Shown in pieces: positions 6,261 through 13,557 of a DNA stretch of 13,557 nucleotides (position 1 is the stretch's first letter; every line of letters starts with the position of its first letter). Source of the DNA: Clostridia bacterium (GTDB lineage Bacteria; Bacillota_E; SLMV01; PUMD01). Below the pieces are notes generated by a model, which worked only from the letters and a program-made list of their open reading frames with translations, made no database searches and had not been told where the DNA came from. Made by a program: the position numbers and the translations under genes. The stretch is taken from NCBI GenBank assembly GCA_003563755.1, contig PWUB01000287.1:1-13557 (forward strand), in the 5' to 3' direction.

Positions 6261-7520
6261 TCACGCCAGTACGTCCACCAGAGAGCGTTCATGACCCTGG
6301 GTTCTGTGCGGTCGGCTGGTGAATGTCGGATGGGTCACTTCCCTGAAGGCAAGGCCCCTGGGGTCGTTGCGGCGATACATGTCTCTGTGCTGGCGTCCGT
6401 CGGTGCCCAGGTTGAGGTCTACGTCGCCGTATCCGAGTTCCCCGAGATGGCGCCGAAGGGAGTCCAGCCCCGCGGACAGGTCCTTCATGAGAGCGTCGTC
6501 TCCTGTATGCAGTCGGCCGCTGAGGTTACCACCGTGGGTCCGCAGCCTGATATCAACGGTCGATACCGCCTCATCGCGCACCCGCAGGTGCACGAAACTC
6601 TCCGGAGAGCGACTGATCGTCTCCCGGACCGGCGGCCCTGGACGCGAGCCTTCCCCGGATACCGTCCCTGGTTCATCCGCCGCGGCGGAGGGGATCTCCG
6701 GCGCATTCGGGGCGGCTGTCCCGGCCTCTGCCACCGCCTCCCCCGAGTTCGAAGCAGGCGGTTCGATGCGCTCCGGGGGACGCGGTGTCCGGGGATCCGG
6801 TGCCTCGGCGTCCTGCAGCGTCGGTGCATCACCAACCCCCTGCTCGCCGGGGATTGCCTGTTTTGCGGTCGGCTCGGCAGTTCTGCCGCCTGCCTGCGGT
6901 GACAGAGACACCCACCGATCGTCGGAAACCGTGACCTCCGCCTCCCCGGTGTGCTCGCTCGGAGCCTCACCGCCCGGCGCGTGGGCAACGGAGGATTTTA
7001 GCGGCGCGGGATTCACCGGGGAAGGCGCGGGCTCGGATTCTGTATCAATCCAGCCCGGCTCCTTCGCCCCCTGGGCATCCACGGGGAGTTCACCGGGGGT
7101 GATCCCGTCGGCGGCGTCGGGTTGAGGCTGTTGTTGGGCGGGCACGGTTAACATCGTCGGGGTGAATCCTGCTCCGGCGCTCAGCACCGGATACGGACCC
7201 GGGACCGGCTGCCAACCTCCCGGTCCCTCACTCCCTTCTGGCTGAGCTTCTGCATCGCGCACCGCGGTCGAAGCCGATGCGGCAGGGACACCCGGCAGCA
7301 ATGCCGCCGGGATACCCGGTGACACTGTCTCCTCTTCCTCATCATCATCCCGCAGCATCCGGTGCAGTATGGCCGTGGGTTCATCCTCGTCGTCGACAGC
7401 AAGTGCCAGCAGCGACCAGAGCTGGTCCCATCTGTGAGAATCCACCTGTCCGCATTCCTGCTCTCCCCCGGTGCCGGGCACAAAATGGATCGCGTCAATC
7501 ATCTGTGTGTCCGTCGTCAA
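6261..7520 (-). CDS. fliK: Flagellar hook-length control protein FliK
   Basis: FliK is an exported molecular ruler. It measures hook length and then makes FlhB switch the export gate from hook to filament substrates. The 419-residue protein has the typical plan. A long, poorly conserved N-terminal and middle region (about 40-300) is rich in Pro, Glu, Ala, Gly and Ser with an acidic DDDEEEE run near the start; this is the extended ruler. A compact C-terminal domain (about 306-375) contains VDIRLRTHGGNLSGRLHTGD and an LDSLRRHLGELG helix, matching the Flg_hook domain. The TTG start overlaps the fliJ stop and has AGGTG about ten bases upstream; an ATG at residue 7 is the alternative. A final ~40-residue basic tail is extra. 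Position before flgD and flgE supports the role. Confidence 0.9.
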   Translation of the reverse strand: MTTDTQMIDAIHFVPGTGGEQECGQVDSHRWDQLWSLLALAVDDEDEPTAILHRMLRDDDEEEETVSPGIPAALLPGVPAASASTAVRDAEAQPEGSEGPGGWQPVPGPYPVLSAGAGFTPTMLTVPAQQQPQPDAADGITPGELPVDAQGAKEPGWIDTESEPAPSPVNPAPLKSSVAHAPGGEAPSEHTGEAEVTVSDDRWVSLSPQAGGRTAEPTAKQAIPGEQGVGDAPTLQDAEAPDPRTPRPPERIEPPASNSGEAVAEAGTAAPNAPEIPSAAADEPGTVSGEGSRPGPPVRETISRSPESFVHLRVRDEAVSTVDIRLRTHGGNLSGRLHTGDDALMKDLSAGLDSLRRHLGELGYGDVDLNLGTDGRQHRDMYRRNDPRGLAFREVTHPTFTSRPHRTQGHERSLVDVLA

Positions 7521-7972
7521 GGCCCTTGTTCACCTCTTCTCATCACGTACCGTGCCGACGCTACATCATCGATGGTCTTCTGTTCACGACGCTTTTGCTT
7601 CAACCGATTCCTGGCCTCGGCTCTTTCCCTGAGGCTCCTGAGCACGTCTCTGCGCTGCCGCGCCCGGCGCAGCTGGTGCCGGCACTCCTCGGCGTGTCTC
7701 TCCTTCACCTGCAGGTCCTCCTCCAGGTCCTCTTTCTCCCGTTGCAGCCTCGTCATGTGCCACCAGCGGCGGTGCAGTGTCGCCGCGTTGCAGCCCCTGG
7801 TTCCCGACTCCACCAGGGCGGCTCCCTTTCGATCCAGATGGTCACTGGCGGCCTCCAGGGCCGTCCGGCTCTGGCGGCGGAGCTGGTTGGCCTTCAGGGT
7901 GCGCAGCTCCTCGTGCCGGTGCTGGCGGCTCCTCATCCGGTAGACTCGCTCCAGCCTAAACTCTGAACTCAT
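7517..7972 (-). CDS. fliJ: Flagellar export chaperone/ATPase stalk protein FliJ
   Basis: FliJ is a small coiled-coil protein that inserts into the FliI hexamer like the gamma subunit of F1 and escorts export chaperones. This 151-residue protein is almost entirely charged and predicted helical, rich in Arg, Glu, Gln and Leu with heptad-like spacing. It ends KQKRREQKTIDDVASARYVM, closely matching the conserved FliJ tail (E-K-x-x-D-x-x-A-x-x-R). It starts with ATG in a 4-base ATGA overlap with fliI, with GGGAGG just upstream. Its own stop overlaps the TTG start of fliK as TTGA. Sequence alone would be weak because coiled coils match many proteins. The tail motif and the fliI-fliJ-fliK order make the call secure. 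An unusual W-W pair (about 70-71) sits in the middle of the helix. Confidence 0.9.
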   Translation of the reverse strand: MSSEFRLERVYRMRSRQHRHEELRTLKANQLRRQSRTALEAASDHLDRKGAALVESGTRGCNAATLHRRWWHMTRLQREKEDLEEDLQVKERHAEECRHQLRRARQRRDVLRSLRERAEARNRLKQKRREQKTIDDVASARYVMRRGEQGP

Positions 7973-9321
7973 TCACTCACCCTCCCGTCACCGGGATCAT
8001 CCATCACCCGCGCCAGCTCATCGATGGTCCGGGACATATCGGTTCTGTCGGTGACATCCTGGCGAAGAAAGCGCAGCATCGCAGACCGCTTTGCCACAGC
8101 ACGATCAACAGAAGGATCGGATCCCTCACGGTAGGCACCGATGTTGATGAGGTCGCGGGCATCTTCGTAGGCGGCAAGCAGCCGCTTGAACTCCGCTGCG
8201 GCCTCCCCGTGATCGGGATCCACCACGTCGGTCATCAGTCGGCTGACGCTCCGCAGGACATCGATGGCGGGGTAGTGACCCTCGTCGGCCAGGGTTCGGG
8301 AGAGAACAATGTGTCCGTCCAAAATCCCCCGGACCGTGTCGGCGATGGGTTCATCCATATCATCGCCCTCCACCAGCACCGAGTAGAAGGCCGTCATGGT
8401 GCCGCGGTCGGAGTTGCCCGAACGCTCCAGTAGGCGGGGCAGCAGCGAGAAGACCGACGGCGGGTAACCGCGGGTAGCCGGCGGCTCGCCGGCCGCCAGG
8501 CCGACCTCTCTCTGGGCCATCGCAAAGCGGGTGAGAGAGTCCATTATGAGCAGGACGTCATGCCCGCAGTCCCGGAAATATTCCGCCACCGTCGTCGCCA
8601 CGAAGGCCGCCTTGATCCTCAGAAGGGGCGGTTGATCAGAGGTGGCAACGATGACGACCGACTTCTCAAGCCCCTCGGGACCCAGGTCATCCTCGATGAA
8701 ATCGCGCACCTCCCGACCGCGCTCCCCGATCAGGCCGATAATGTTGACATCGGCATCGCTGGTCCTGGCAATCATCCCCAGGAGGGTGCTCTTGCCCACA
8801 CCGCTGCCTGAGAATACGCCGAGCCTCTGGCCCTGTCCGCAGGTCACCAGCCCGTCCAGGGCACGGATGCCCGTGGCGAGGGGTCGGTTGATACGCTGCC
8901 TCTTGAGGGGAGAGGGAGGCGCCCCGTAGATGCTCCGCCTCTGTGCGAGGGCCGGCGGCGCGCCGTCGATGCACCGCCCCAGTCCATCGAGAATGCGCCC
9001 CTTCAGGTCAAGGTCGACCCCCACCCCGAAGGTGGTAGGCATCACCTGGAGGCGCGTTCCCGCTTTGATCCCGTGGACCTCCGACAGCGGCAGCAGGATG
9101 ATGGTGCTGTCGTTGAAGCCCACTACCTCTGCGAGCTGTTCCTCGCCTGGTTCATCGGAGAGCAGCCTGCACAGCTGCCCGATTCTCACGGAGGGTCCGC
9201 GCGCCTCGAGGGTCAGACCCACGACCCGCTGCACGTACCCGTAGCGCTCCCACGGTTCCCAGTCCTCGATGACCTTTCGTATCCTACTCAACTTGGGGCT
9301 CAGCACGGTCTTCATCACCAA
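7969..9321 (-). CDS. fliI: Flagellum-specific export ATPase FliI
   Basis: FliI is the cytoplasmic hexameric ATPase that unfolds and delivers flagellar export substrates; it is related to the F1-ATPase beta subunit. At 450 residues it is full length. The Walker A loop GSGVGKS is at 172-178. GERGREVRDF at 199-208 holds the family's catalytic-region Glu. Walker B VLLIMD is at 256-261, and the ATPase signature SRTLADEGHYPAIDVL at 341-356. An N-terminal beta-barrel-like region (about 25-100) precedes these. The first three codons are TTG GTG ATG, each a possible start, with GAGAGG 6 to 12 bases upstream; choosing the ATG would remove only two residues. The stop overlaps the fliJ start as ATGA, indicating coupled translation. 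All catalytic motifs are intact, so the enzyme should be active. Confidence 0.98.
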   Translation of the reverse strand: MVMKTVLSPKLSRIRKVIEDWEPWERYGYVQRVVGLTLEARGPSVRIGQLCRLLSDEPGEEQLAEVVGFNDSTIILLPLSEVHGIKAGTRLQVMPTTFGVGVDLDLKGRILDGLGRCIDGAPPALAQRRSIYGAPPSPLKRQRINRPLATGIRALDGLVTCGQGQRLGVFSGSGVGKSTLLGMIARTSDADVNIIGLIGERGREVRDFIEDDLGPEGLEKSVVIVATSDQPPLLRIKAAFVATTVAEYFRDCGHDVLLIMDSLTRFAMAQREVGLAAGEPPATRGYPPSVFSLLPRLLERSGNSDRGTMTAFYSVLVEGDDMDEPIADTVRGILDGHIVLSRTLADEGHYPAIDVLRSVSRLMTDVVDPDHGEAAAEFKRLLAAYEDARDLINIGAYREGSDPSVDRAVAKRSAMLRFLRQDVTDRTDMSRTIDELARVMDDPGDGRVSE

Positions 9322-10042
9322 CCCGTCCCTCTCTCATCCGTCTCTTCAGCGATGCAATCAGGTCTGACACCGTACCCTCAAACACGCCCTCCTGCCCGCG
9401 GAGCCTGAACTCACCCGGCCCCAACACTTCGTCCGTCAAAAGGATCAGCTCCGTCCGCGGAGGAATCACGTCCTCCAGCTCCGAGCGTCGCTGCAGCGTT
9501 TCGCCCATGTCCTCCGGGGAGACGACCAGGGTGATGTCTGAGACATCGGAGAAGCGCCTCAATCCTTCCTTGATGAGGTGCAGCGCCGCCTCTGAGTCGC
9601 TGAACTGGCGCCTCAGCACCTTCTCAACGGCCTCGAGCACCACCACCACCAGCTCTGAGGCCAGCTGTTCCCAGCGACTCTCCTCGCGTGCCCTGAGACC
9701 AACCAGTTGCTCCTCCAGCCCCTCGGACACCTCGACGAGCCTCCTGCGCCCCTCCCGGTGACCGTCGCGGCTGCCACACTCCCAGCCACGCTCGTAGGCC
9801 TCTCTCTCGAGTTTCTTGAGGCGCTCCTCGGCGTCGCGGAGGAGAGTCTCCGCCTTCTCACGGGCCTGGCCGAGCATTCTTTCCGCCTCCTTCTGCATCC
9901 TCGACGCTACCTCGTCCCCGGTGCAGTTTTCGGCAGCGGCGGCCAGCTCCGACAGCAGGCGCACTCCTTCCTCGACCACCTGTTCGGTCTTGATGATGGT
10001 CGTGATATCAGACGACCATGCTTTCCTCTCTACCCCTGGCAA
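9284..10042 (-). CDS. fliH: Flagellar export apparatus stator-like protein FliH
   Basis: FliH is the peripheral-stalk-like partner of the export ATPase FliI, linking it to the C-ring and restraining its activity. The start is uncertain. The first in-frame ATG (10108) would overlap fliG by 100 bases. I prefer a TTG at 10042 with GGGAG about ten bases upstream, giving 252 residues and an early SDITTIIKTEQVVEEG segment like the usual 'IIK' beginning of FliH. A long charged, coiled-coil-like segment spans about 42-85. It is followed by four glycines at i+4 spacing (86, 90, 94, 98), the GxxxG repeat known in this family. The C-terminal globular domain (about 120-235) includes ELVVVVLEAVEKVLRRQF and ends in an acidic tail. 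It overlaps the start of fliI by about 38 bases. Identity rests on these traits plus strict fliG-fliH-fliI order. Confidence 0.9.
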   Translation of the reverse strand: MPGVERKAWSSDITTIIKTEQVVEEGVRLLSELAAAAENCTGDEVASRMQKEAERMLGQAREKAETLLRDAEERLKKLEREAYERGWECGSRDGHREGRRRLVEVSEGLEEQLVGLRAREESRWEQLASELVVVVLEAVEKVLRRQFSDSEAALHLIKEGLRRFSDVSDITLVVSPEDMGETLQRRSELEDVIPPRTELILLTDEVLGPGEFRLRGQEGVFEGTVSDLIASLKRRMREGRVGDEDRAEPQVE

Positions 10043-11054
10043 GGACGATTTCTCCCTTCTCCTCCAGCTCTCTGACGACGTTGACGATCTTCTGCTGGGC
10101 TTCCTCAACTGAGCTCAGCCTGACCGGCCCCATGTATTCGATGTCCTCCTGCAGAGTCTCAACAGCCCGCTCGGACATGTTGGAGAATATCTTGTCCTTG
10201 ACGGAATCGCTGCTGGCCTTCAGTGCGAGGGGCAGGTCGCTGTGCAGGTCGATCTCCCTGAGCACGCGCTGCAGGGACCGATCGTCCAGGCCGGCGATGT
10301 CATCGAAGGTGAACAGGCGCTTCTTAATCTCCTCTGTCAGCAGCTCATCGGACTTTTCCAGCCGTCCGAGAATGGATTTCTCAGTCCCACGGTCAACCCG
10401 GTTCAGTACCGCAACAAGTGAGTCGATCCCACCTGTCTTGGTGTAGTCCTGAGACATCAGCGATGAGAACTTGTGCTCAAACAGTGTCTCCAGCCTCTCC
10501 ACGATGCCCGGCGATGTGCGGTCCATGACCGCCAGGCGCCTGGCCACGATGGACTGTTCGTCTTCCGGCAGGGAGGATAGAACCACGGCCGCCTGCTCGG
10601 ACTCGAGGTAGGAGATGACGAGGGCTATGGTCTGGGGATGCTCACCCTGTAGAAAGTTGATTATCTGCTCCGGGTCCATCTTGCGCATCACCTCGAAGGG
10701 CCTGGCCTGCATGGATGTGGTCAGGCGCGACATCAGATCCGAGGCTCGCTGCCGTCCCACGGCATCTTCCAGAATCTGTTGAGCGTAGGTCACACCGCCC
10801 TGAGATACGTACTGTTGGGCAGTTGCTATGCTGGCGAACTCCTCCAGCACCTCGTCGCGGACCTCTGCAGGAACGTTCTGCATGTTGGCGATCTCGTAAG
10901 CGATGGCCTCGATCTCGGACTCGTTGAAGTACCTCAAGACCTTGGCAGCTGTCTGCCGGCCGAGACTGATCAGAAGCACGGCGGCCTTTTTCGCTCCACC
11001 CAGCGACTCAATATGATCCCCGGTCTCTTCACTGGTATCTTCCATGGTGGCCAT
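10008..11054 (-). CDS. fliG: Flagellar motor switch protein FliG
   Basis: FliG is the rotor component that contacts the stator and generates torque. It binds FliF through its N-domain and FliM through its middle domain. I start it at the ATG giving 348 residues because GGAGGTGA, a near-perfect Shine-Dalgarno, lies eight bases upstream. A GTG four codons earlier falls inside that site, so it is unlikely. N-domain: GGAKKAAVLLISLG (19-32). Middle domain: the FliM-contact EHPQ motif at 138-141. C-domain: LFTFDDIAGLDDRSLQRVLR (247-266), carrying the charged residues of the torque helix, then KDKIFSNMSERA. The C-terminal helix includes EEAQQKIVNVVRELEEKGEI. All expected elements are present. The stop lies inside the presumed start region of fliH, so the two are probably translationally coupled. 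Confidence 0.97.
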   Translation of the reverse strand: MATMEDTSEETGDHIESLGGAKKAAVLLISLGRQTAAKVLRYFNESEIEAIAYEIANMQNVPAEVRDEVLEEFASIATAQQYVSQGGVTYAQQILEDAVGRQRASDLMSRLTTSMQARPFEVMRKMDPEQIINFLQGEHPQTIALVISYLESEQAAVVLSSLPEDEQSIVARRLAVMDRTSPGIVERLETLFEHKFSSLMSQDYTKTGGIDSLVAVLNRVDRGTEKSILGRLEKSDELLTEEIKKRLFTFDDIAGLDDRSLQRVLREIDLHSDLPLALKASSDSVKDKIFSNMSERAVETLQEDIEYMGPVRLSSVEEAQQKIVNVVRELEEKGEIVLARGREESMVV

Positions 11055-11066
11055 TACCCGCCTCAC
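11055..11066 (-). promoter_or_regulatory. Strong Shine-Dalgarno that sets the fliG start
   Basis: On the coding strand GGAGGTGA is followed by eight bases and then ATG (11054-11052). The GTG within GGAGGTG is also an in-frame potential start, but it lies inside the ribosome site itself. The ATG is therefore the better start for FliG. The site lies in the 27-base fliF-fliG gap and runs a little beyond. Confidence 0.7.
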
Positions 11067-11081
11067 CTCCCAGGTCGCCCA

Positions 11082-12686
11082 TCAATGGGCTCTCGTTCCT
11101 TCCGCAAGCCAGGTTCGCAGCAACTCGGCTACCTTCGCAGGATTCTCCTCTGCCATCTCGCCGGCGGTGCCTCGAAGACCGTTGCCCTGATGGGCTATGG
11201 CCTCGAGCAGGGCATCTCGTCTCTGGGCAGCCTCGCCTGAGGGCAGAACGACCGCGTCCTCTTCCTCTGCAAAGACGAATTCCTCCTCGGGACCGCCACG
11301 GGCCCGGCGTCTGAGCACGAGGATCAACATCCCCGCCAGCAGGGCCCCCGCTACAGCCATGGTGACGTAACGGGAAGCAAACAGCGGGGGAATCCGGCTC
11401 GGCTCCCTCTCTGCGGGCAGTGCCTCCCTATCCGCGTGCTCGCGCAGTTGATCGGCGAGGGTCGTGTCGAAGGGCATGCCCGTGACCATGACGCTGTCGT
11501 TGCGGTTGGCGTCGGAACCGAGGGCTGCGCTCACCACTCCTCCGAGCACCTCTTCTTGCTGGGGAGTGAGGGTTCCGTTGACGACCACGGCTACGGACAG
11601 GCGCTGTACCGCGCCGGGAGCCACGCGCCAGTGTTCGGTGGTCCGGTTGACGACCACGTTCTGCGTCAGCTCGCTGCGTTCGTAGCTGGATTCGCCGTCG
11701 GTGTGCCAGGAGTGGTAGCTGGGAAGATTGCTGTCGGCTCCGGCCCCCGTCTCCGGCGCCCCCTGGGTACCTGAGAACTGCTCCTCCACCAGGTGCATGT
11801 CCGTCACCAATCCCCCGTCGGCGCCCGCCGGCTCAAAGAACTCACGGTAAACCTCTCTGTCGTCGAAATTCAGTTGGGCGCTGACCTGGATGGCAACGTT
11901 TCCGGGGCCCAGTACCTGCTCCAGCATACCCTGCAGTCGGCTGCGAAGGGATTCCTCGAACCCCAGCTGCATCTGCATGCTGTCCATCGCCGACTCGTTC
12001 GGTGCGTCCTGCCGCAGGGCCCTATCCGACAGGATGCTGCCCTGGGTGTCGACCACCGTGACCTCCGCGGGGCTCAACCCCTCCACGCTCGAAGCCACCA
12101 GGTGGATAACACCCCGGACCGCATCCGCTTCGAGCCTGGCCAGGGGACGCATTTCGAGGAAGACTGCCGCCGTCGCGGGAGTCTTTTGTGACACGAATAC
12201 GCTCTCCCTGGGCAGAACGACGTGCACCCGGGCCCGCCGCACCTCCTCGAAACCCTCGATGGTTCTCTCCAGCTCCCCCTGCAGGGCCCTGATGTAACTC
12301 ACGTGGCGCTCGAAGTCCGTGGCTCCCCAGGGAAGAGAATCCATCAACTCAAACCCCACGGCGCCCCGGCTGGGCAGGCCCTGGGATGCCAGCTCGAGGC
12401 GAAGGGAGTGGACACGGTCGACGGGAACCTCGATGACATCCCCCCCACCCCCTATGCGGTGAGGAATCCGCCTCTCCTCAAGGTATGCCTGTATGCCGGC
12501 AGCATCCTCCAGGGTGAGATCACTGAACAGAGGCGCCATGTCGTCGCTGGAACCGGCGAGGAGAAGCCACCACACCAAAAACGACAATACGAGGCAGAGC
12601 AGGGCACCTACAGCCAGAACCCTGGCCCATGCAGGCGCCTCCCTGAACCTGTTCGCCATACCCCCGATACTCGCTGTCGCTGTCAC
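11082..12686 (-). CDS. fliF: Flagellar MS-ring protein FliF
   Basis: FliF forms the membrane-embedded MS ring on which FliG and the export gate assemble. The 534 residues match the usual family length. Order of parts: cytoplasmic N-terminus; first transmembrane helix about 21-44; periplasmic ring-building motifs, beginning APLFSDLTLEDAAGIQAYLE (51-70) and including ERTIEGFEEVRRARVHVVLP (140-159); a less conserved Gly/Asp/Ser-rich stretch (about 285-335); second transmembrane helix about 439-458; and a cytoplasmic tail whose end, NPAKVAELLRTWLAEG (515-530), is the FliG-binding helix of the family. The GTG start is supported by GGAGGT nine bases upstream; an internal ATG at residue 10 is the alternative. 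fliG begins 27 bases after the stop, which fits the FliF-FliG complex. Confidence 0.97.
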   Translation of the reverse strand: MTATASIGGMANRFREAPAWARVLAVGALLCLVLSFLVWWLLLAGSSDDMAPLFSDLTLEDAAGIQAYLEERRIPHRIGGGGDVIEVPVDRVHSLRLELASQGLPSRGAVGFELMDSLPWGATDFERHVSYIRALQGELERTIEGFEEVRRARVHVVLPRESVFVSQKTPATAAVFLEMRPLARLEADAVRGVIHLVASSVEGLSPAEVTVVDTQGSILSDRALRQDAPNESAMDSMQMQLGFEESLRSRLQGMLEQVLGPGNVAIQVSAQLNFDDREVYREFFEPAGADGGLVTDMHLVEEQFSGTQGAPETGAGADSNLPSYHSWHTDGESSYERSELTQNVVVNRTTEHWRVAPGAVQRLSVAVVVNGTLTPQQEEVLGGVVSAALGSDANRNDSVMVTGMPFDTTLADQLREHADREALPAEREPSRIPPLFASRYVTMAVAGALLAGMLILVLRRRARGGPEEEFVFAEEEDAVVLPSGEAAQRRDALLEAIAHQGNGLRGTAGEMAEENPAKVAELLRTWLAEGTRAH

Positions 12687-12702
12687 GATTCACCAACCTC
12701 CA

Positions 12703-13044
12703 TCATAGAGGCATCCGCATAATCTGTTCATAGGACTCCAGCGCCTGCTGCCTCAATCTCAGTACGGTACCCATGGCCAGCTGCGCCTTCTCCGCGGCCA
12801 CCACCGCGCCGATGATGTCGTCGCTTGTGCCCATCGCCAGCTGGGTCGTCGCCCGATCCGAGGCCAGTTCCAGCTCGTTCGCCCTCGACAGGGCCCCGAG
12901 GAGCGCATCCCCGAAGGATGATGAATCGATCCGGCCGGCGCCAGCGTCGGGGACGGCAGAAGGACCGGCCGGACCAACGGGGGGAACACCGGCATTGGTG
13001 ACTCGGTCGGCACCCAGGGGCGATGGTGGTGTGACACCCGTCAT
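12703..13044 (-). CDS. fliE: Flagellar hook-basal body connector FliE
   Basis: FliE joins the MS ring (FliF) to the proximal rod and is among the first substrates of the export gate. The protein has 113 residues. Its first ~45 are a low-complexity Pro/Gly/Ala leader, longer than in many FliE proteins. The conserved part follows: FGDALLGALSRANELE (44-59), then a helical C-terminus ending LESYEQIMRMPL, the hallmark FliE ending (usually 'EAYQEIMRMPI'). The ATG is preceded by GGAGGGAGG about 9 bases upstream, a strong ribosome site. It sits between flgC and fliF, with 16 bases to the fliF start. I see nothing missing; the assignment is firm despite the small size because both the tail motif and the neighbours agree. 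Confidence 0.95.
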   Translation of the reverse strand: MTGVTPPSPLGADRVTNAGVPPVGPAGPSAVPDAGAGRIDSSSFGDALLGALSRANELELASDRATTQLAMGTSDDIIGAVVAAEKAQLAMGTVLRLRQQALESYEQIMRMPL

Positions 13045-13072
13045 TTGACAATTCCTCCCTCCGGAAGGGTCG

Positions 13073-13531
13073 CTAACCGCCCATGCGGTAGGTTGCGGCG
13101 ATGATGTTCTTCGTCACATTGAAAGTCGTCGTATTGGCCTGGTAGGCCCTGCTGGCCATCAGGAGGTCCGTCATCTCCCTGACCAGGTCCACATTCGGAT
13201 AGGCAACGTAGCCGTTTTCGTCCGCATCAGGATGATCAGGGTCGTGTCTGTACTCGAACGGAGCAGCATCGTCCACTATCCCCGCCACCTGCACCCCACG
13301 GACCGCCGAAGACTCTCGCCGGCCAAGGTGGACCGGGAGCCGCTGAAGCTGGGCCCTGAGCACGGCATCAAAGCGGGAATCACCGCTTGCCAGGAGCACG
13401 GTCCGGCGGCGGTAGGGAAGGCCATCAGCCGTCCTGGTGGTCTCTGCATTCGCTATGTTGGCTGCCACAACGTCGAGGCGCAGGCGTCCCGCTGTGAGGG
13501 CCGATCCCGATATGTTCAGCGAATCTATCAT
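13073..13531 (-). CDS. flgC: Flagellar basal-body rod protein FlgC
   Basis: FlgC is a proximal rod subunit, exported by the flagellar type III apparatus and assembled between the MS ring/FliE and the distal rod. At 152 residues it is full length for the family. The N-terminal rod/hook signature is clear: LNISGSALTAGRLRLD (5-20) followed by ANIANAETTRT (24-34). The family's DPDHPDADENGYVAYPNVD stretch is at about 97-115, and the C-terminal amphipathic helix MTDLLMASRAYQANT at about 120-134. The start is ATG with a GAGGTG-like ribosome site about 10 bases upstream. fliE follows 28 bases downstream. Only 26 bases of upstream sequence are present, so the expected flgB and any operon promoter lie outside the window. 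Identification is by family motifs and position, and is firm. Confidence 0.97.
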   Translation of the reverse strand: MIDSLNISGSALTAGRLRLDVVAANIANAETTRTADGLPYRRRTVLLASGDSRFDAVLRAQLQRLPVHLGRRESSAVRGVQVAGIVDDAAPFEYRHDPDHPDADENGYVAYPNVDLVREMTDLLMASRAYQANTTTFNVTKNIIAATYRMGG

Positions 13532-13557
13532 GATCTCTCACCACCTCTTCCTCAGGA

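Noticed and set aside
6319..7125. Plus-strand open frame (268 codons) opposite fliK
   Set aside because: Antisense to the Pro/Glu/Ala-rich FliK ruler region, whose composition gives open Ser/Gly-rich reverse frames; no homology signal.
10043..10108. FliH beginning at the ATG at 10108
   Set aside because: This would overlap fliG by 100 bases, and the extra 22 residues are Ser/Arg/Lys-rich and unlike FliH. The TTG at 10042 has a nearby purine-rich ribosome site and fits better, though it is not proven.
11055..11066. FliG starting four codons earlier at GTG
   Set aside because: The GTG lies within the GGAGGTGA ribosome site itself, leaving no room for it to be used; the ATG eight bases after that site is a better start.
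1..13557. A novel defence, mobile or biosynthetic system hidden in the window
   Set aside because: Every stretch is accounted for by standard flagellar genes in conserved order; no transposase, repeat array, tRNA, phage or toxin-antitoxin signal was seen on either strand.

Overview
This window is the interior of one long flagellar operon. All 17 coding regions lie on the minus strand. In transcription order (high to low coordinate) they are flgC, fliE, fliF, fliG, fliH, fliI, fliJ, fliK, flgD, a small conserved flagellar-operon protein (TIGR02530 type), flgE, flbD, motA, motB, fliL, fliM and a 3'-truncated fliY/fliN-type gene that runs off the left edge. Both ends are cut. flgB would be expected just beyond the right edge, and fliP/Q/R-flhB-flhA type genes beyond the left. 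I see no promoter, factor-independent terminator, RNA gene, mobile element or CRISPR in the window, and no non-coding stretch longer than about 90 bases.

Organism: the DNA is visibly GC-rich. The order flgBC-fliE-FGHIJK-flgD-(TIGR02530)-flgE-flbD-motAB-fliL-fliM-fliY is the arrangement known from Bacillota (Clostridia-like), Thermotogae and, in part, Spirochaetes. The short FlgD without its Ig-like module, the TIGR02530 protein, FlbD and a long FliY-like switch protein favour a Bacillota-like or related GC-rich lineage. This is inference and the phylum is not fixed. Many genes start with GTG or TTG, and junctions are often 4-base stop/start overlaps.

Layout: 13.5-11.1 kb encodes proximal rod, rod-MS-ring connector and MS ring (flgC, fliE, fliF). 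11.1-10.0 kb is the rotor protein fliG. 10.0-7.5 kb encodes the export ATPase complex (fliH, fliI, fliJ). 7.5-4.1 kb is the hook module (fliK ruler, flgD cap, TIGR02530 protein, flgE hook). 4.1-1.9 kb is the stator module (flbD, motA, motB, fliL). 1.8 kb to the left edge is the switch/C-ring (fliM, fliY). The products together build the basal body, export apparatus, hook, ion-driven stator and direction switch of one flagellar motor.

Most of the window is ordinary flagellar biology. The points worth a second look concern the switch complex: FliM has no N-terminal CheY-P-binding EIDALL-type peptide, while FliY carries a perfect one; FliM has GNPQ where a GGxG loop is usual; and the FliY middle region lacks the CheC-type ExxN phosphatase motif. 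Others are a nine-G tract at the motB/fliL junction whose +1 slippage would fuse MotB to FliL, a hairpin-rich gap before flgE, and two cysteines in the secreted hook protein.
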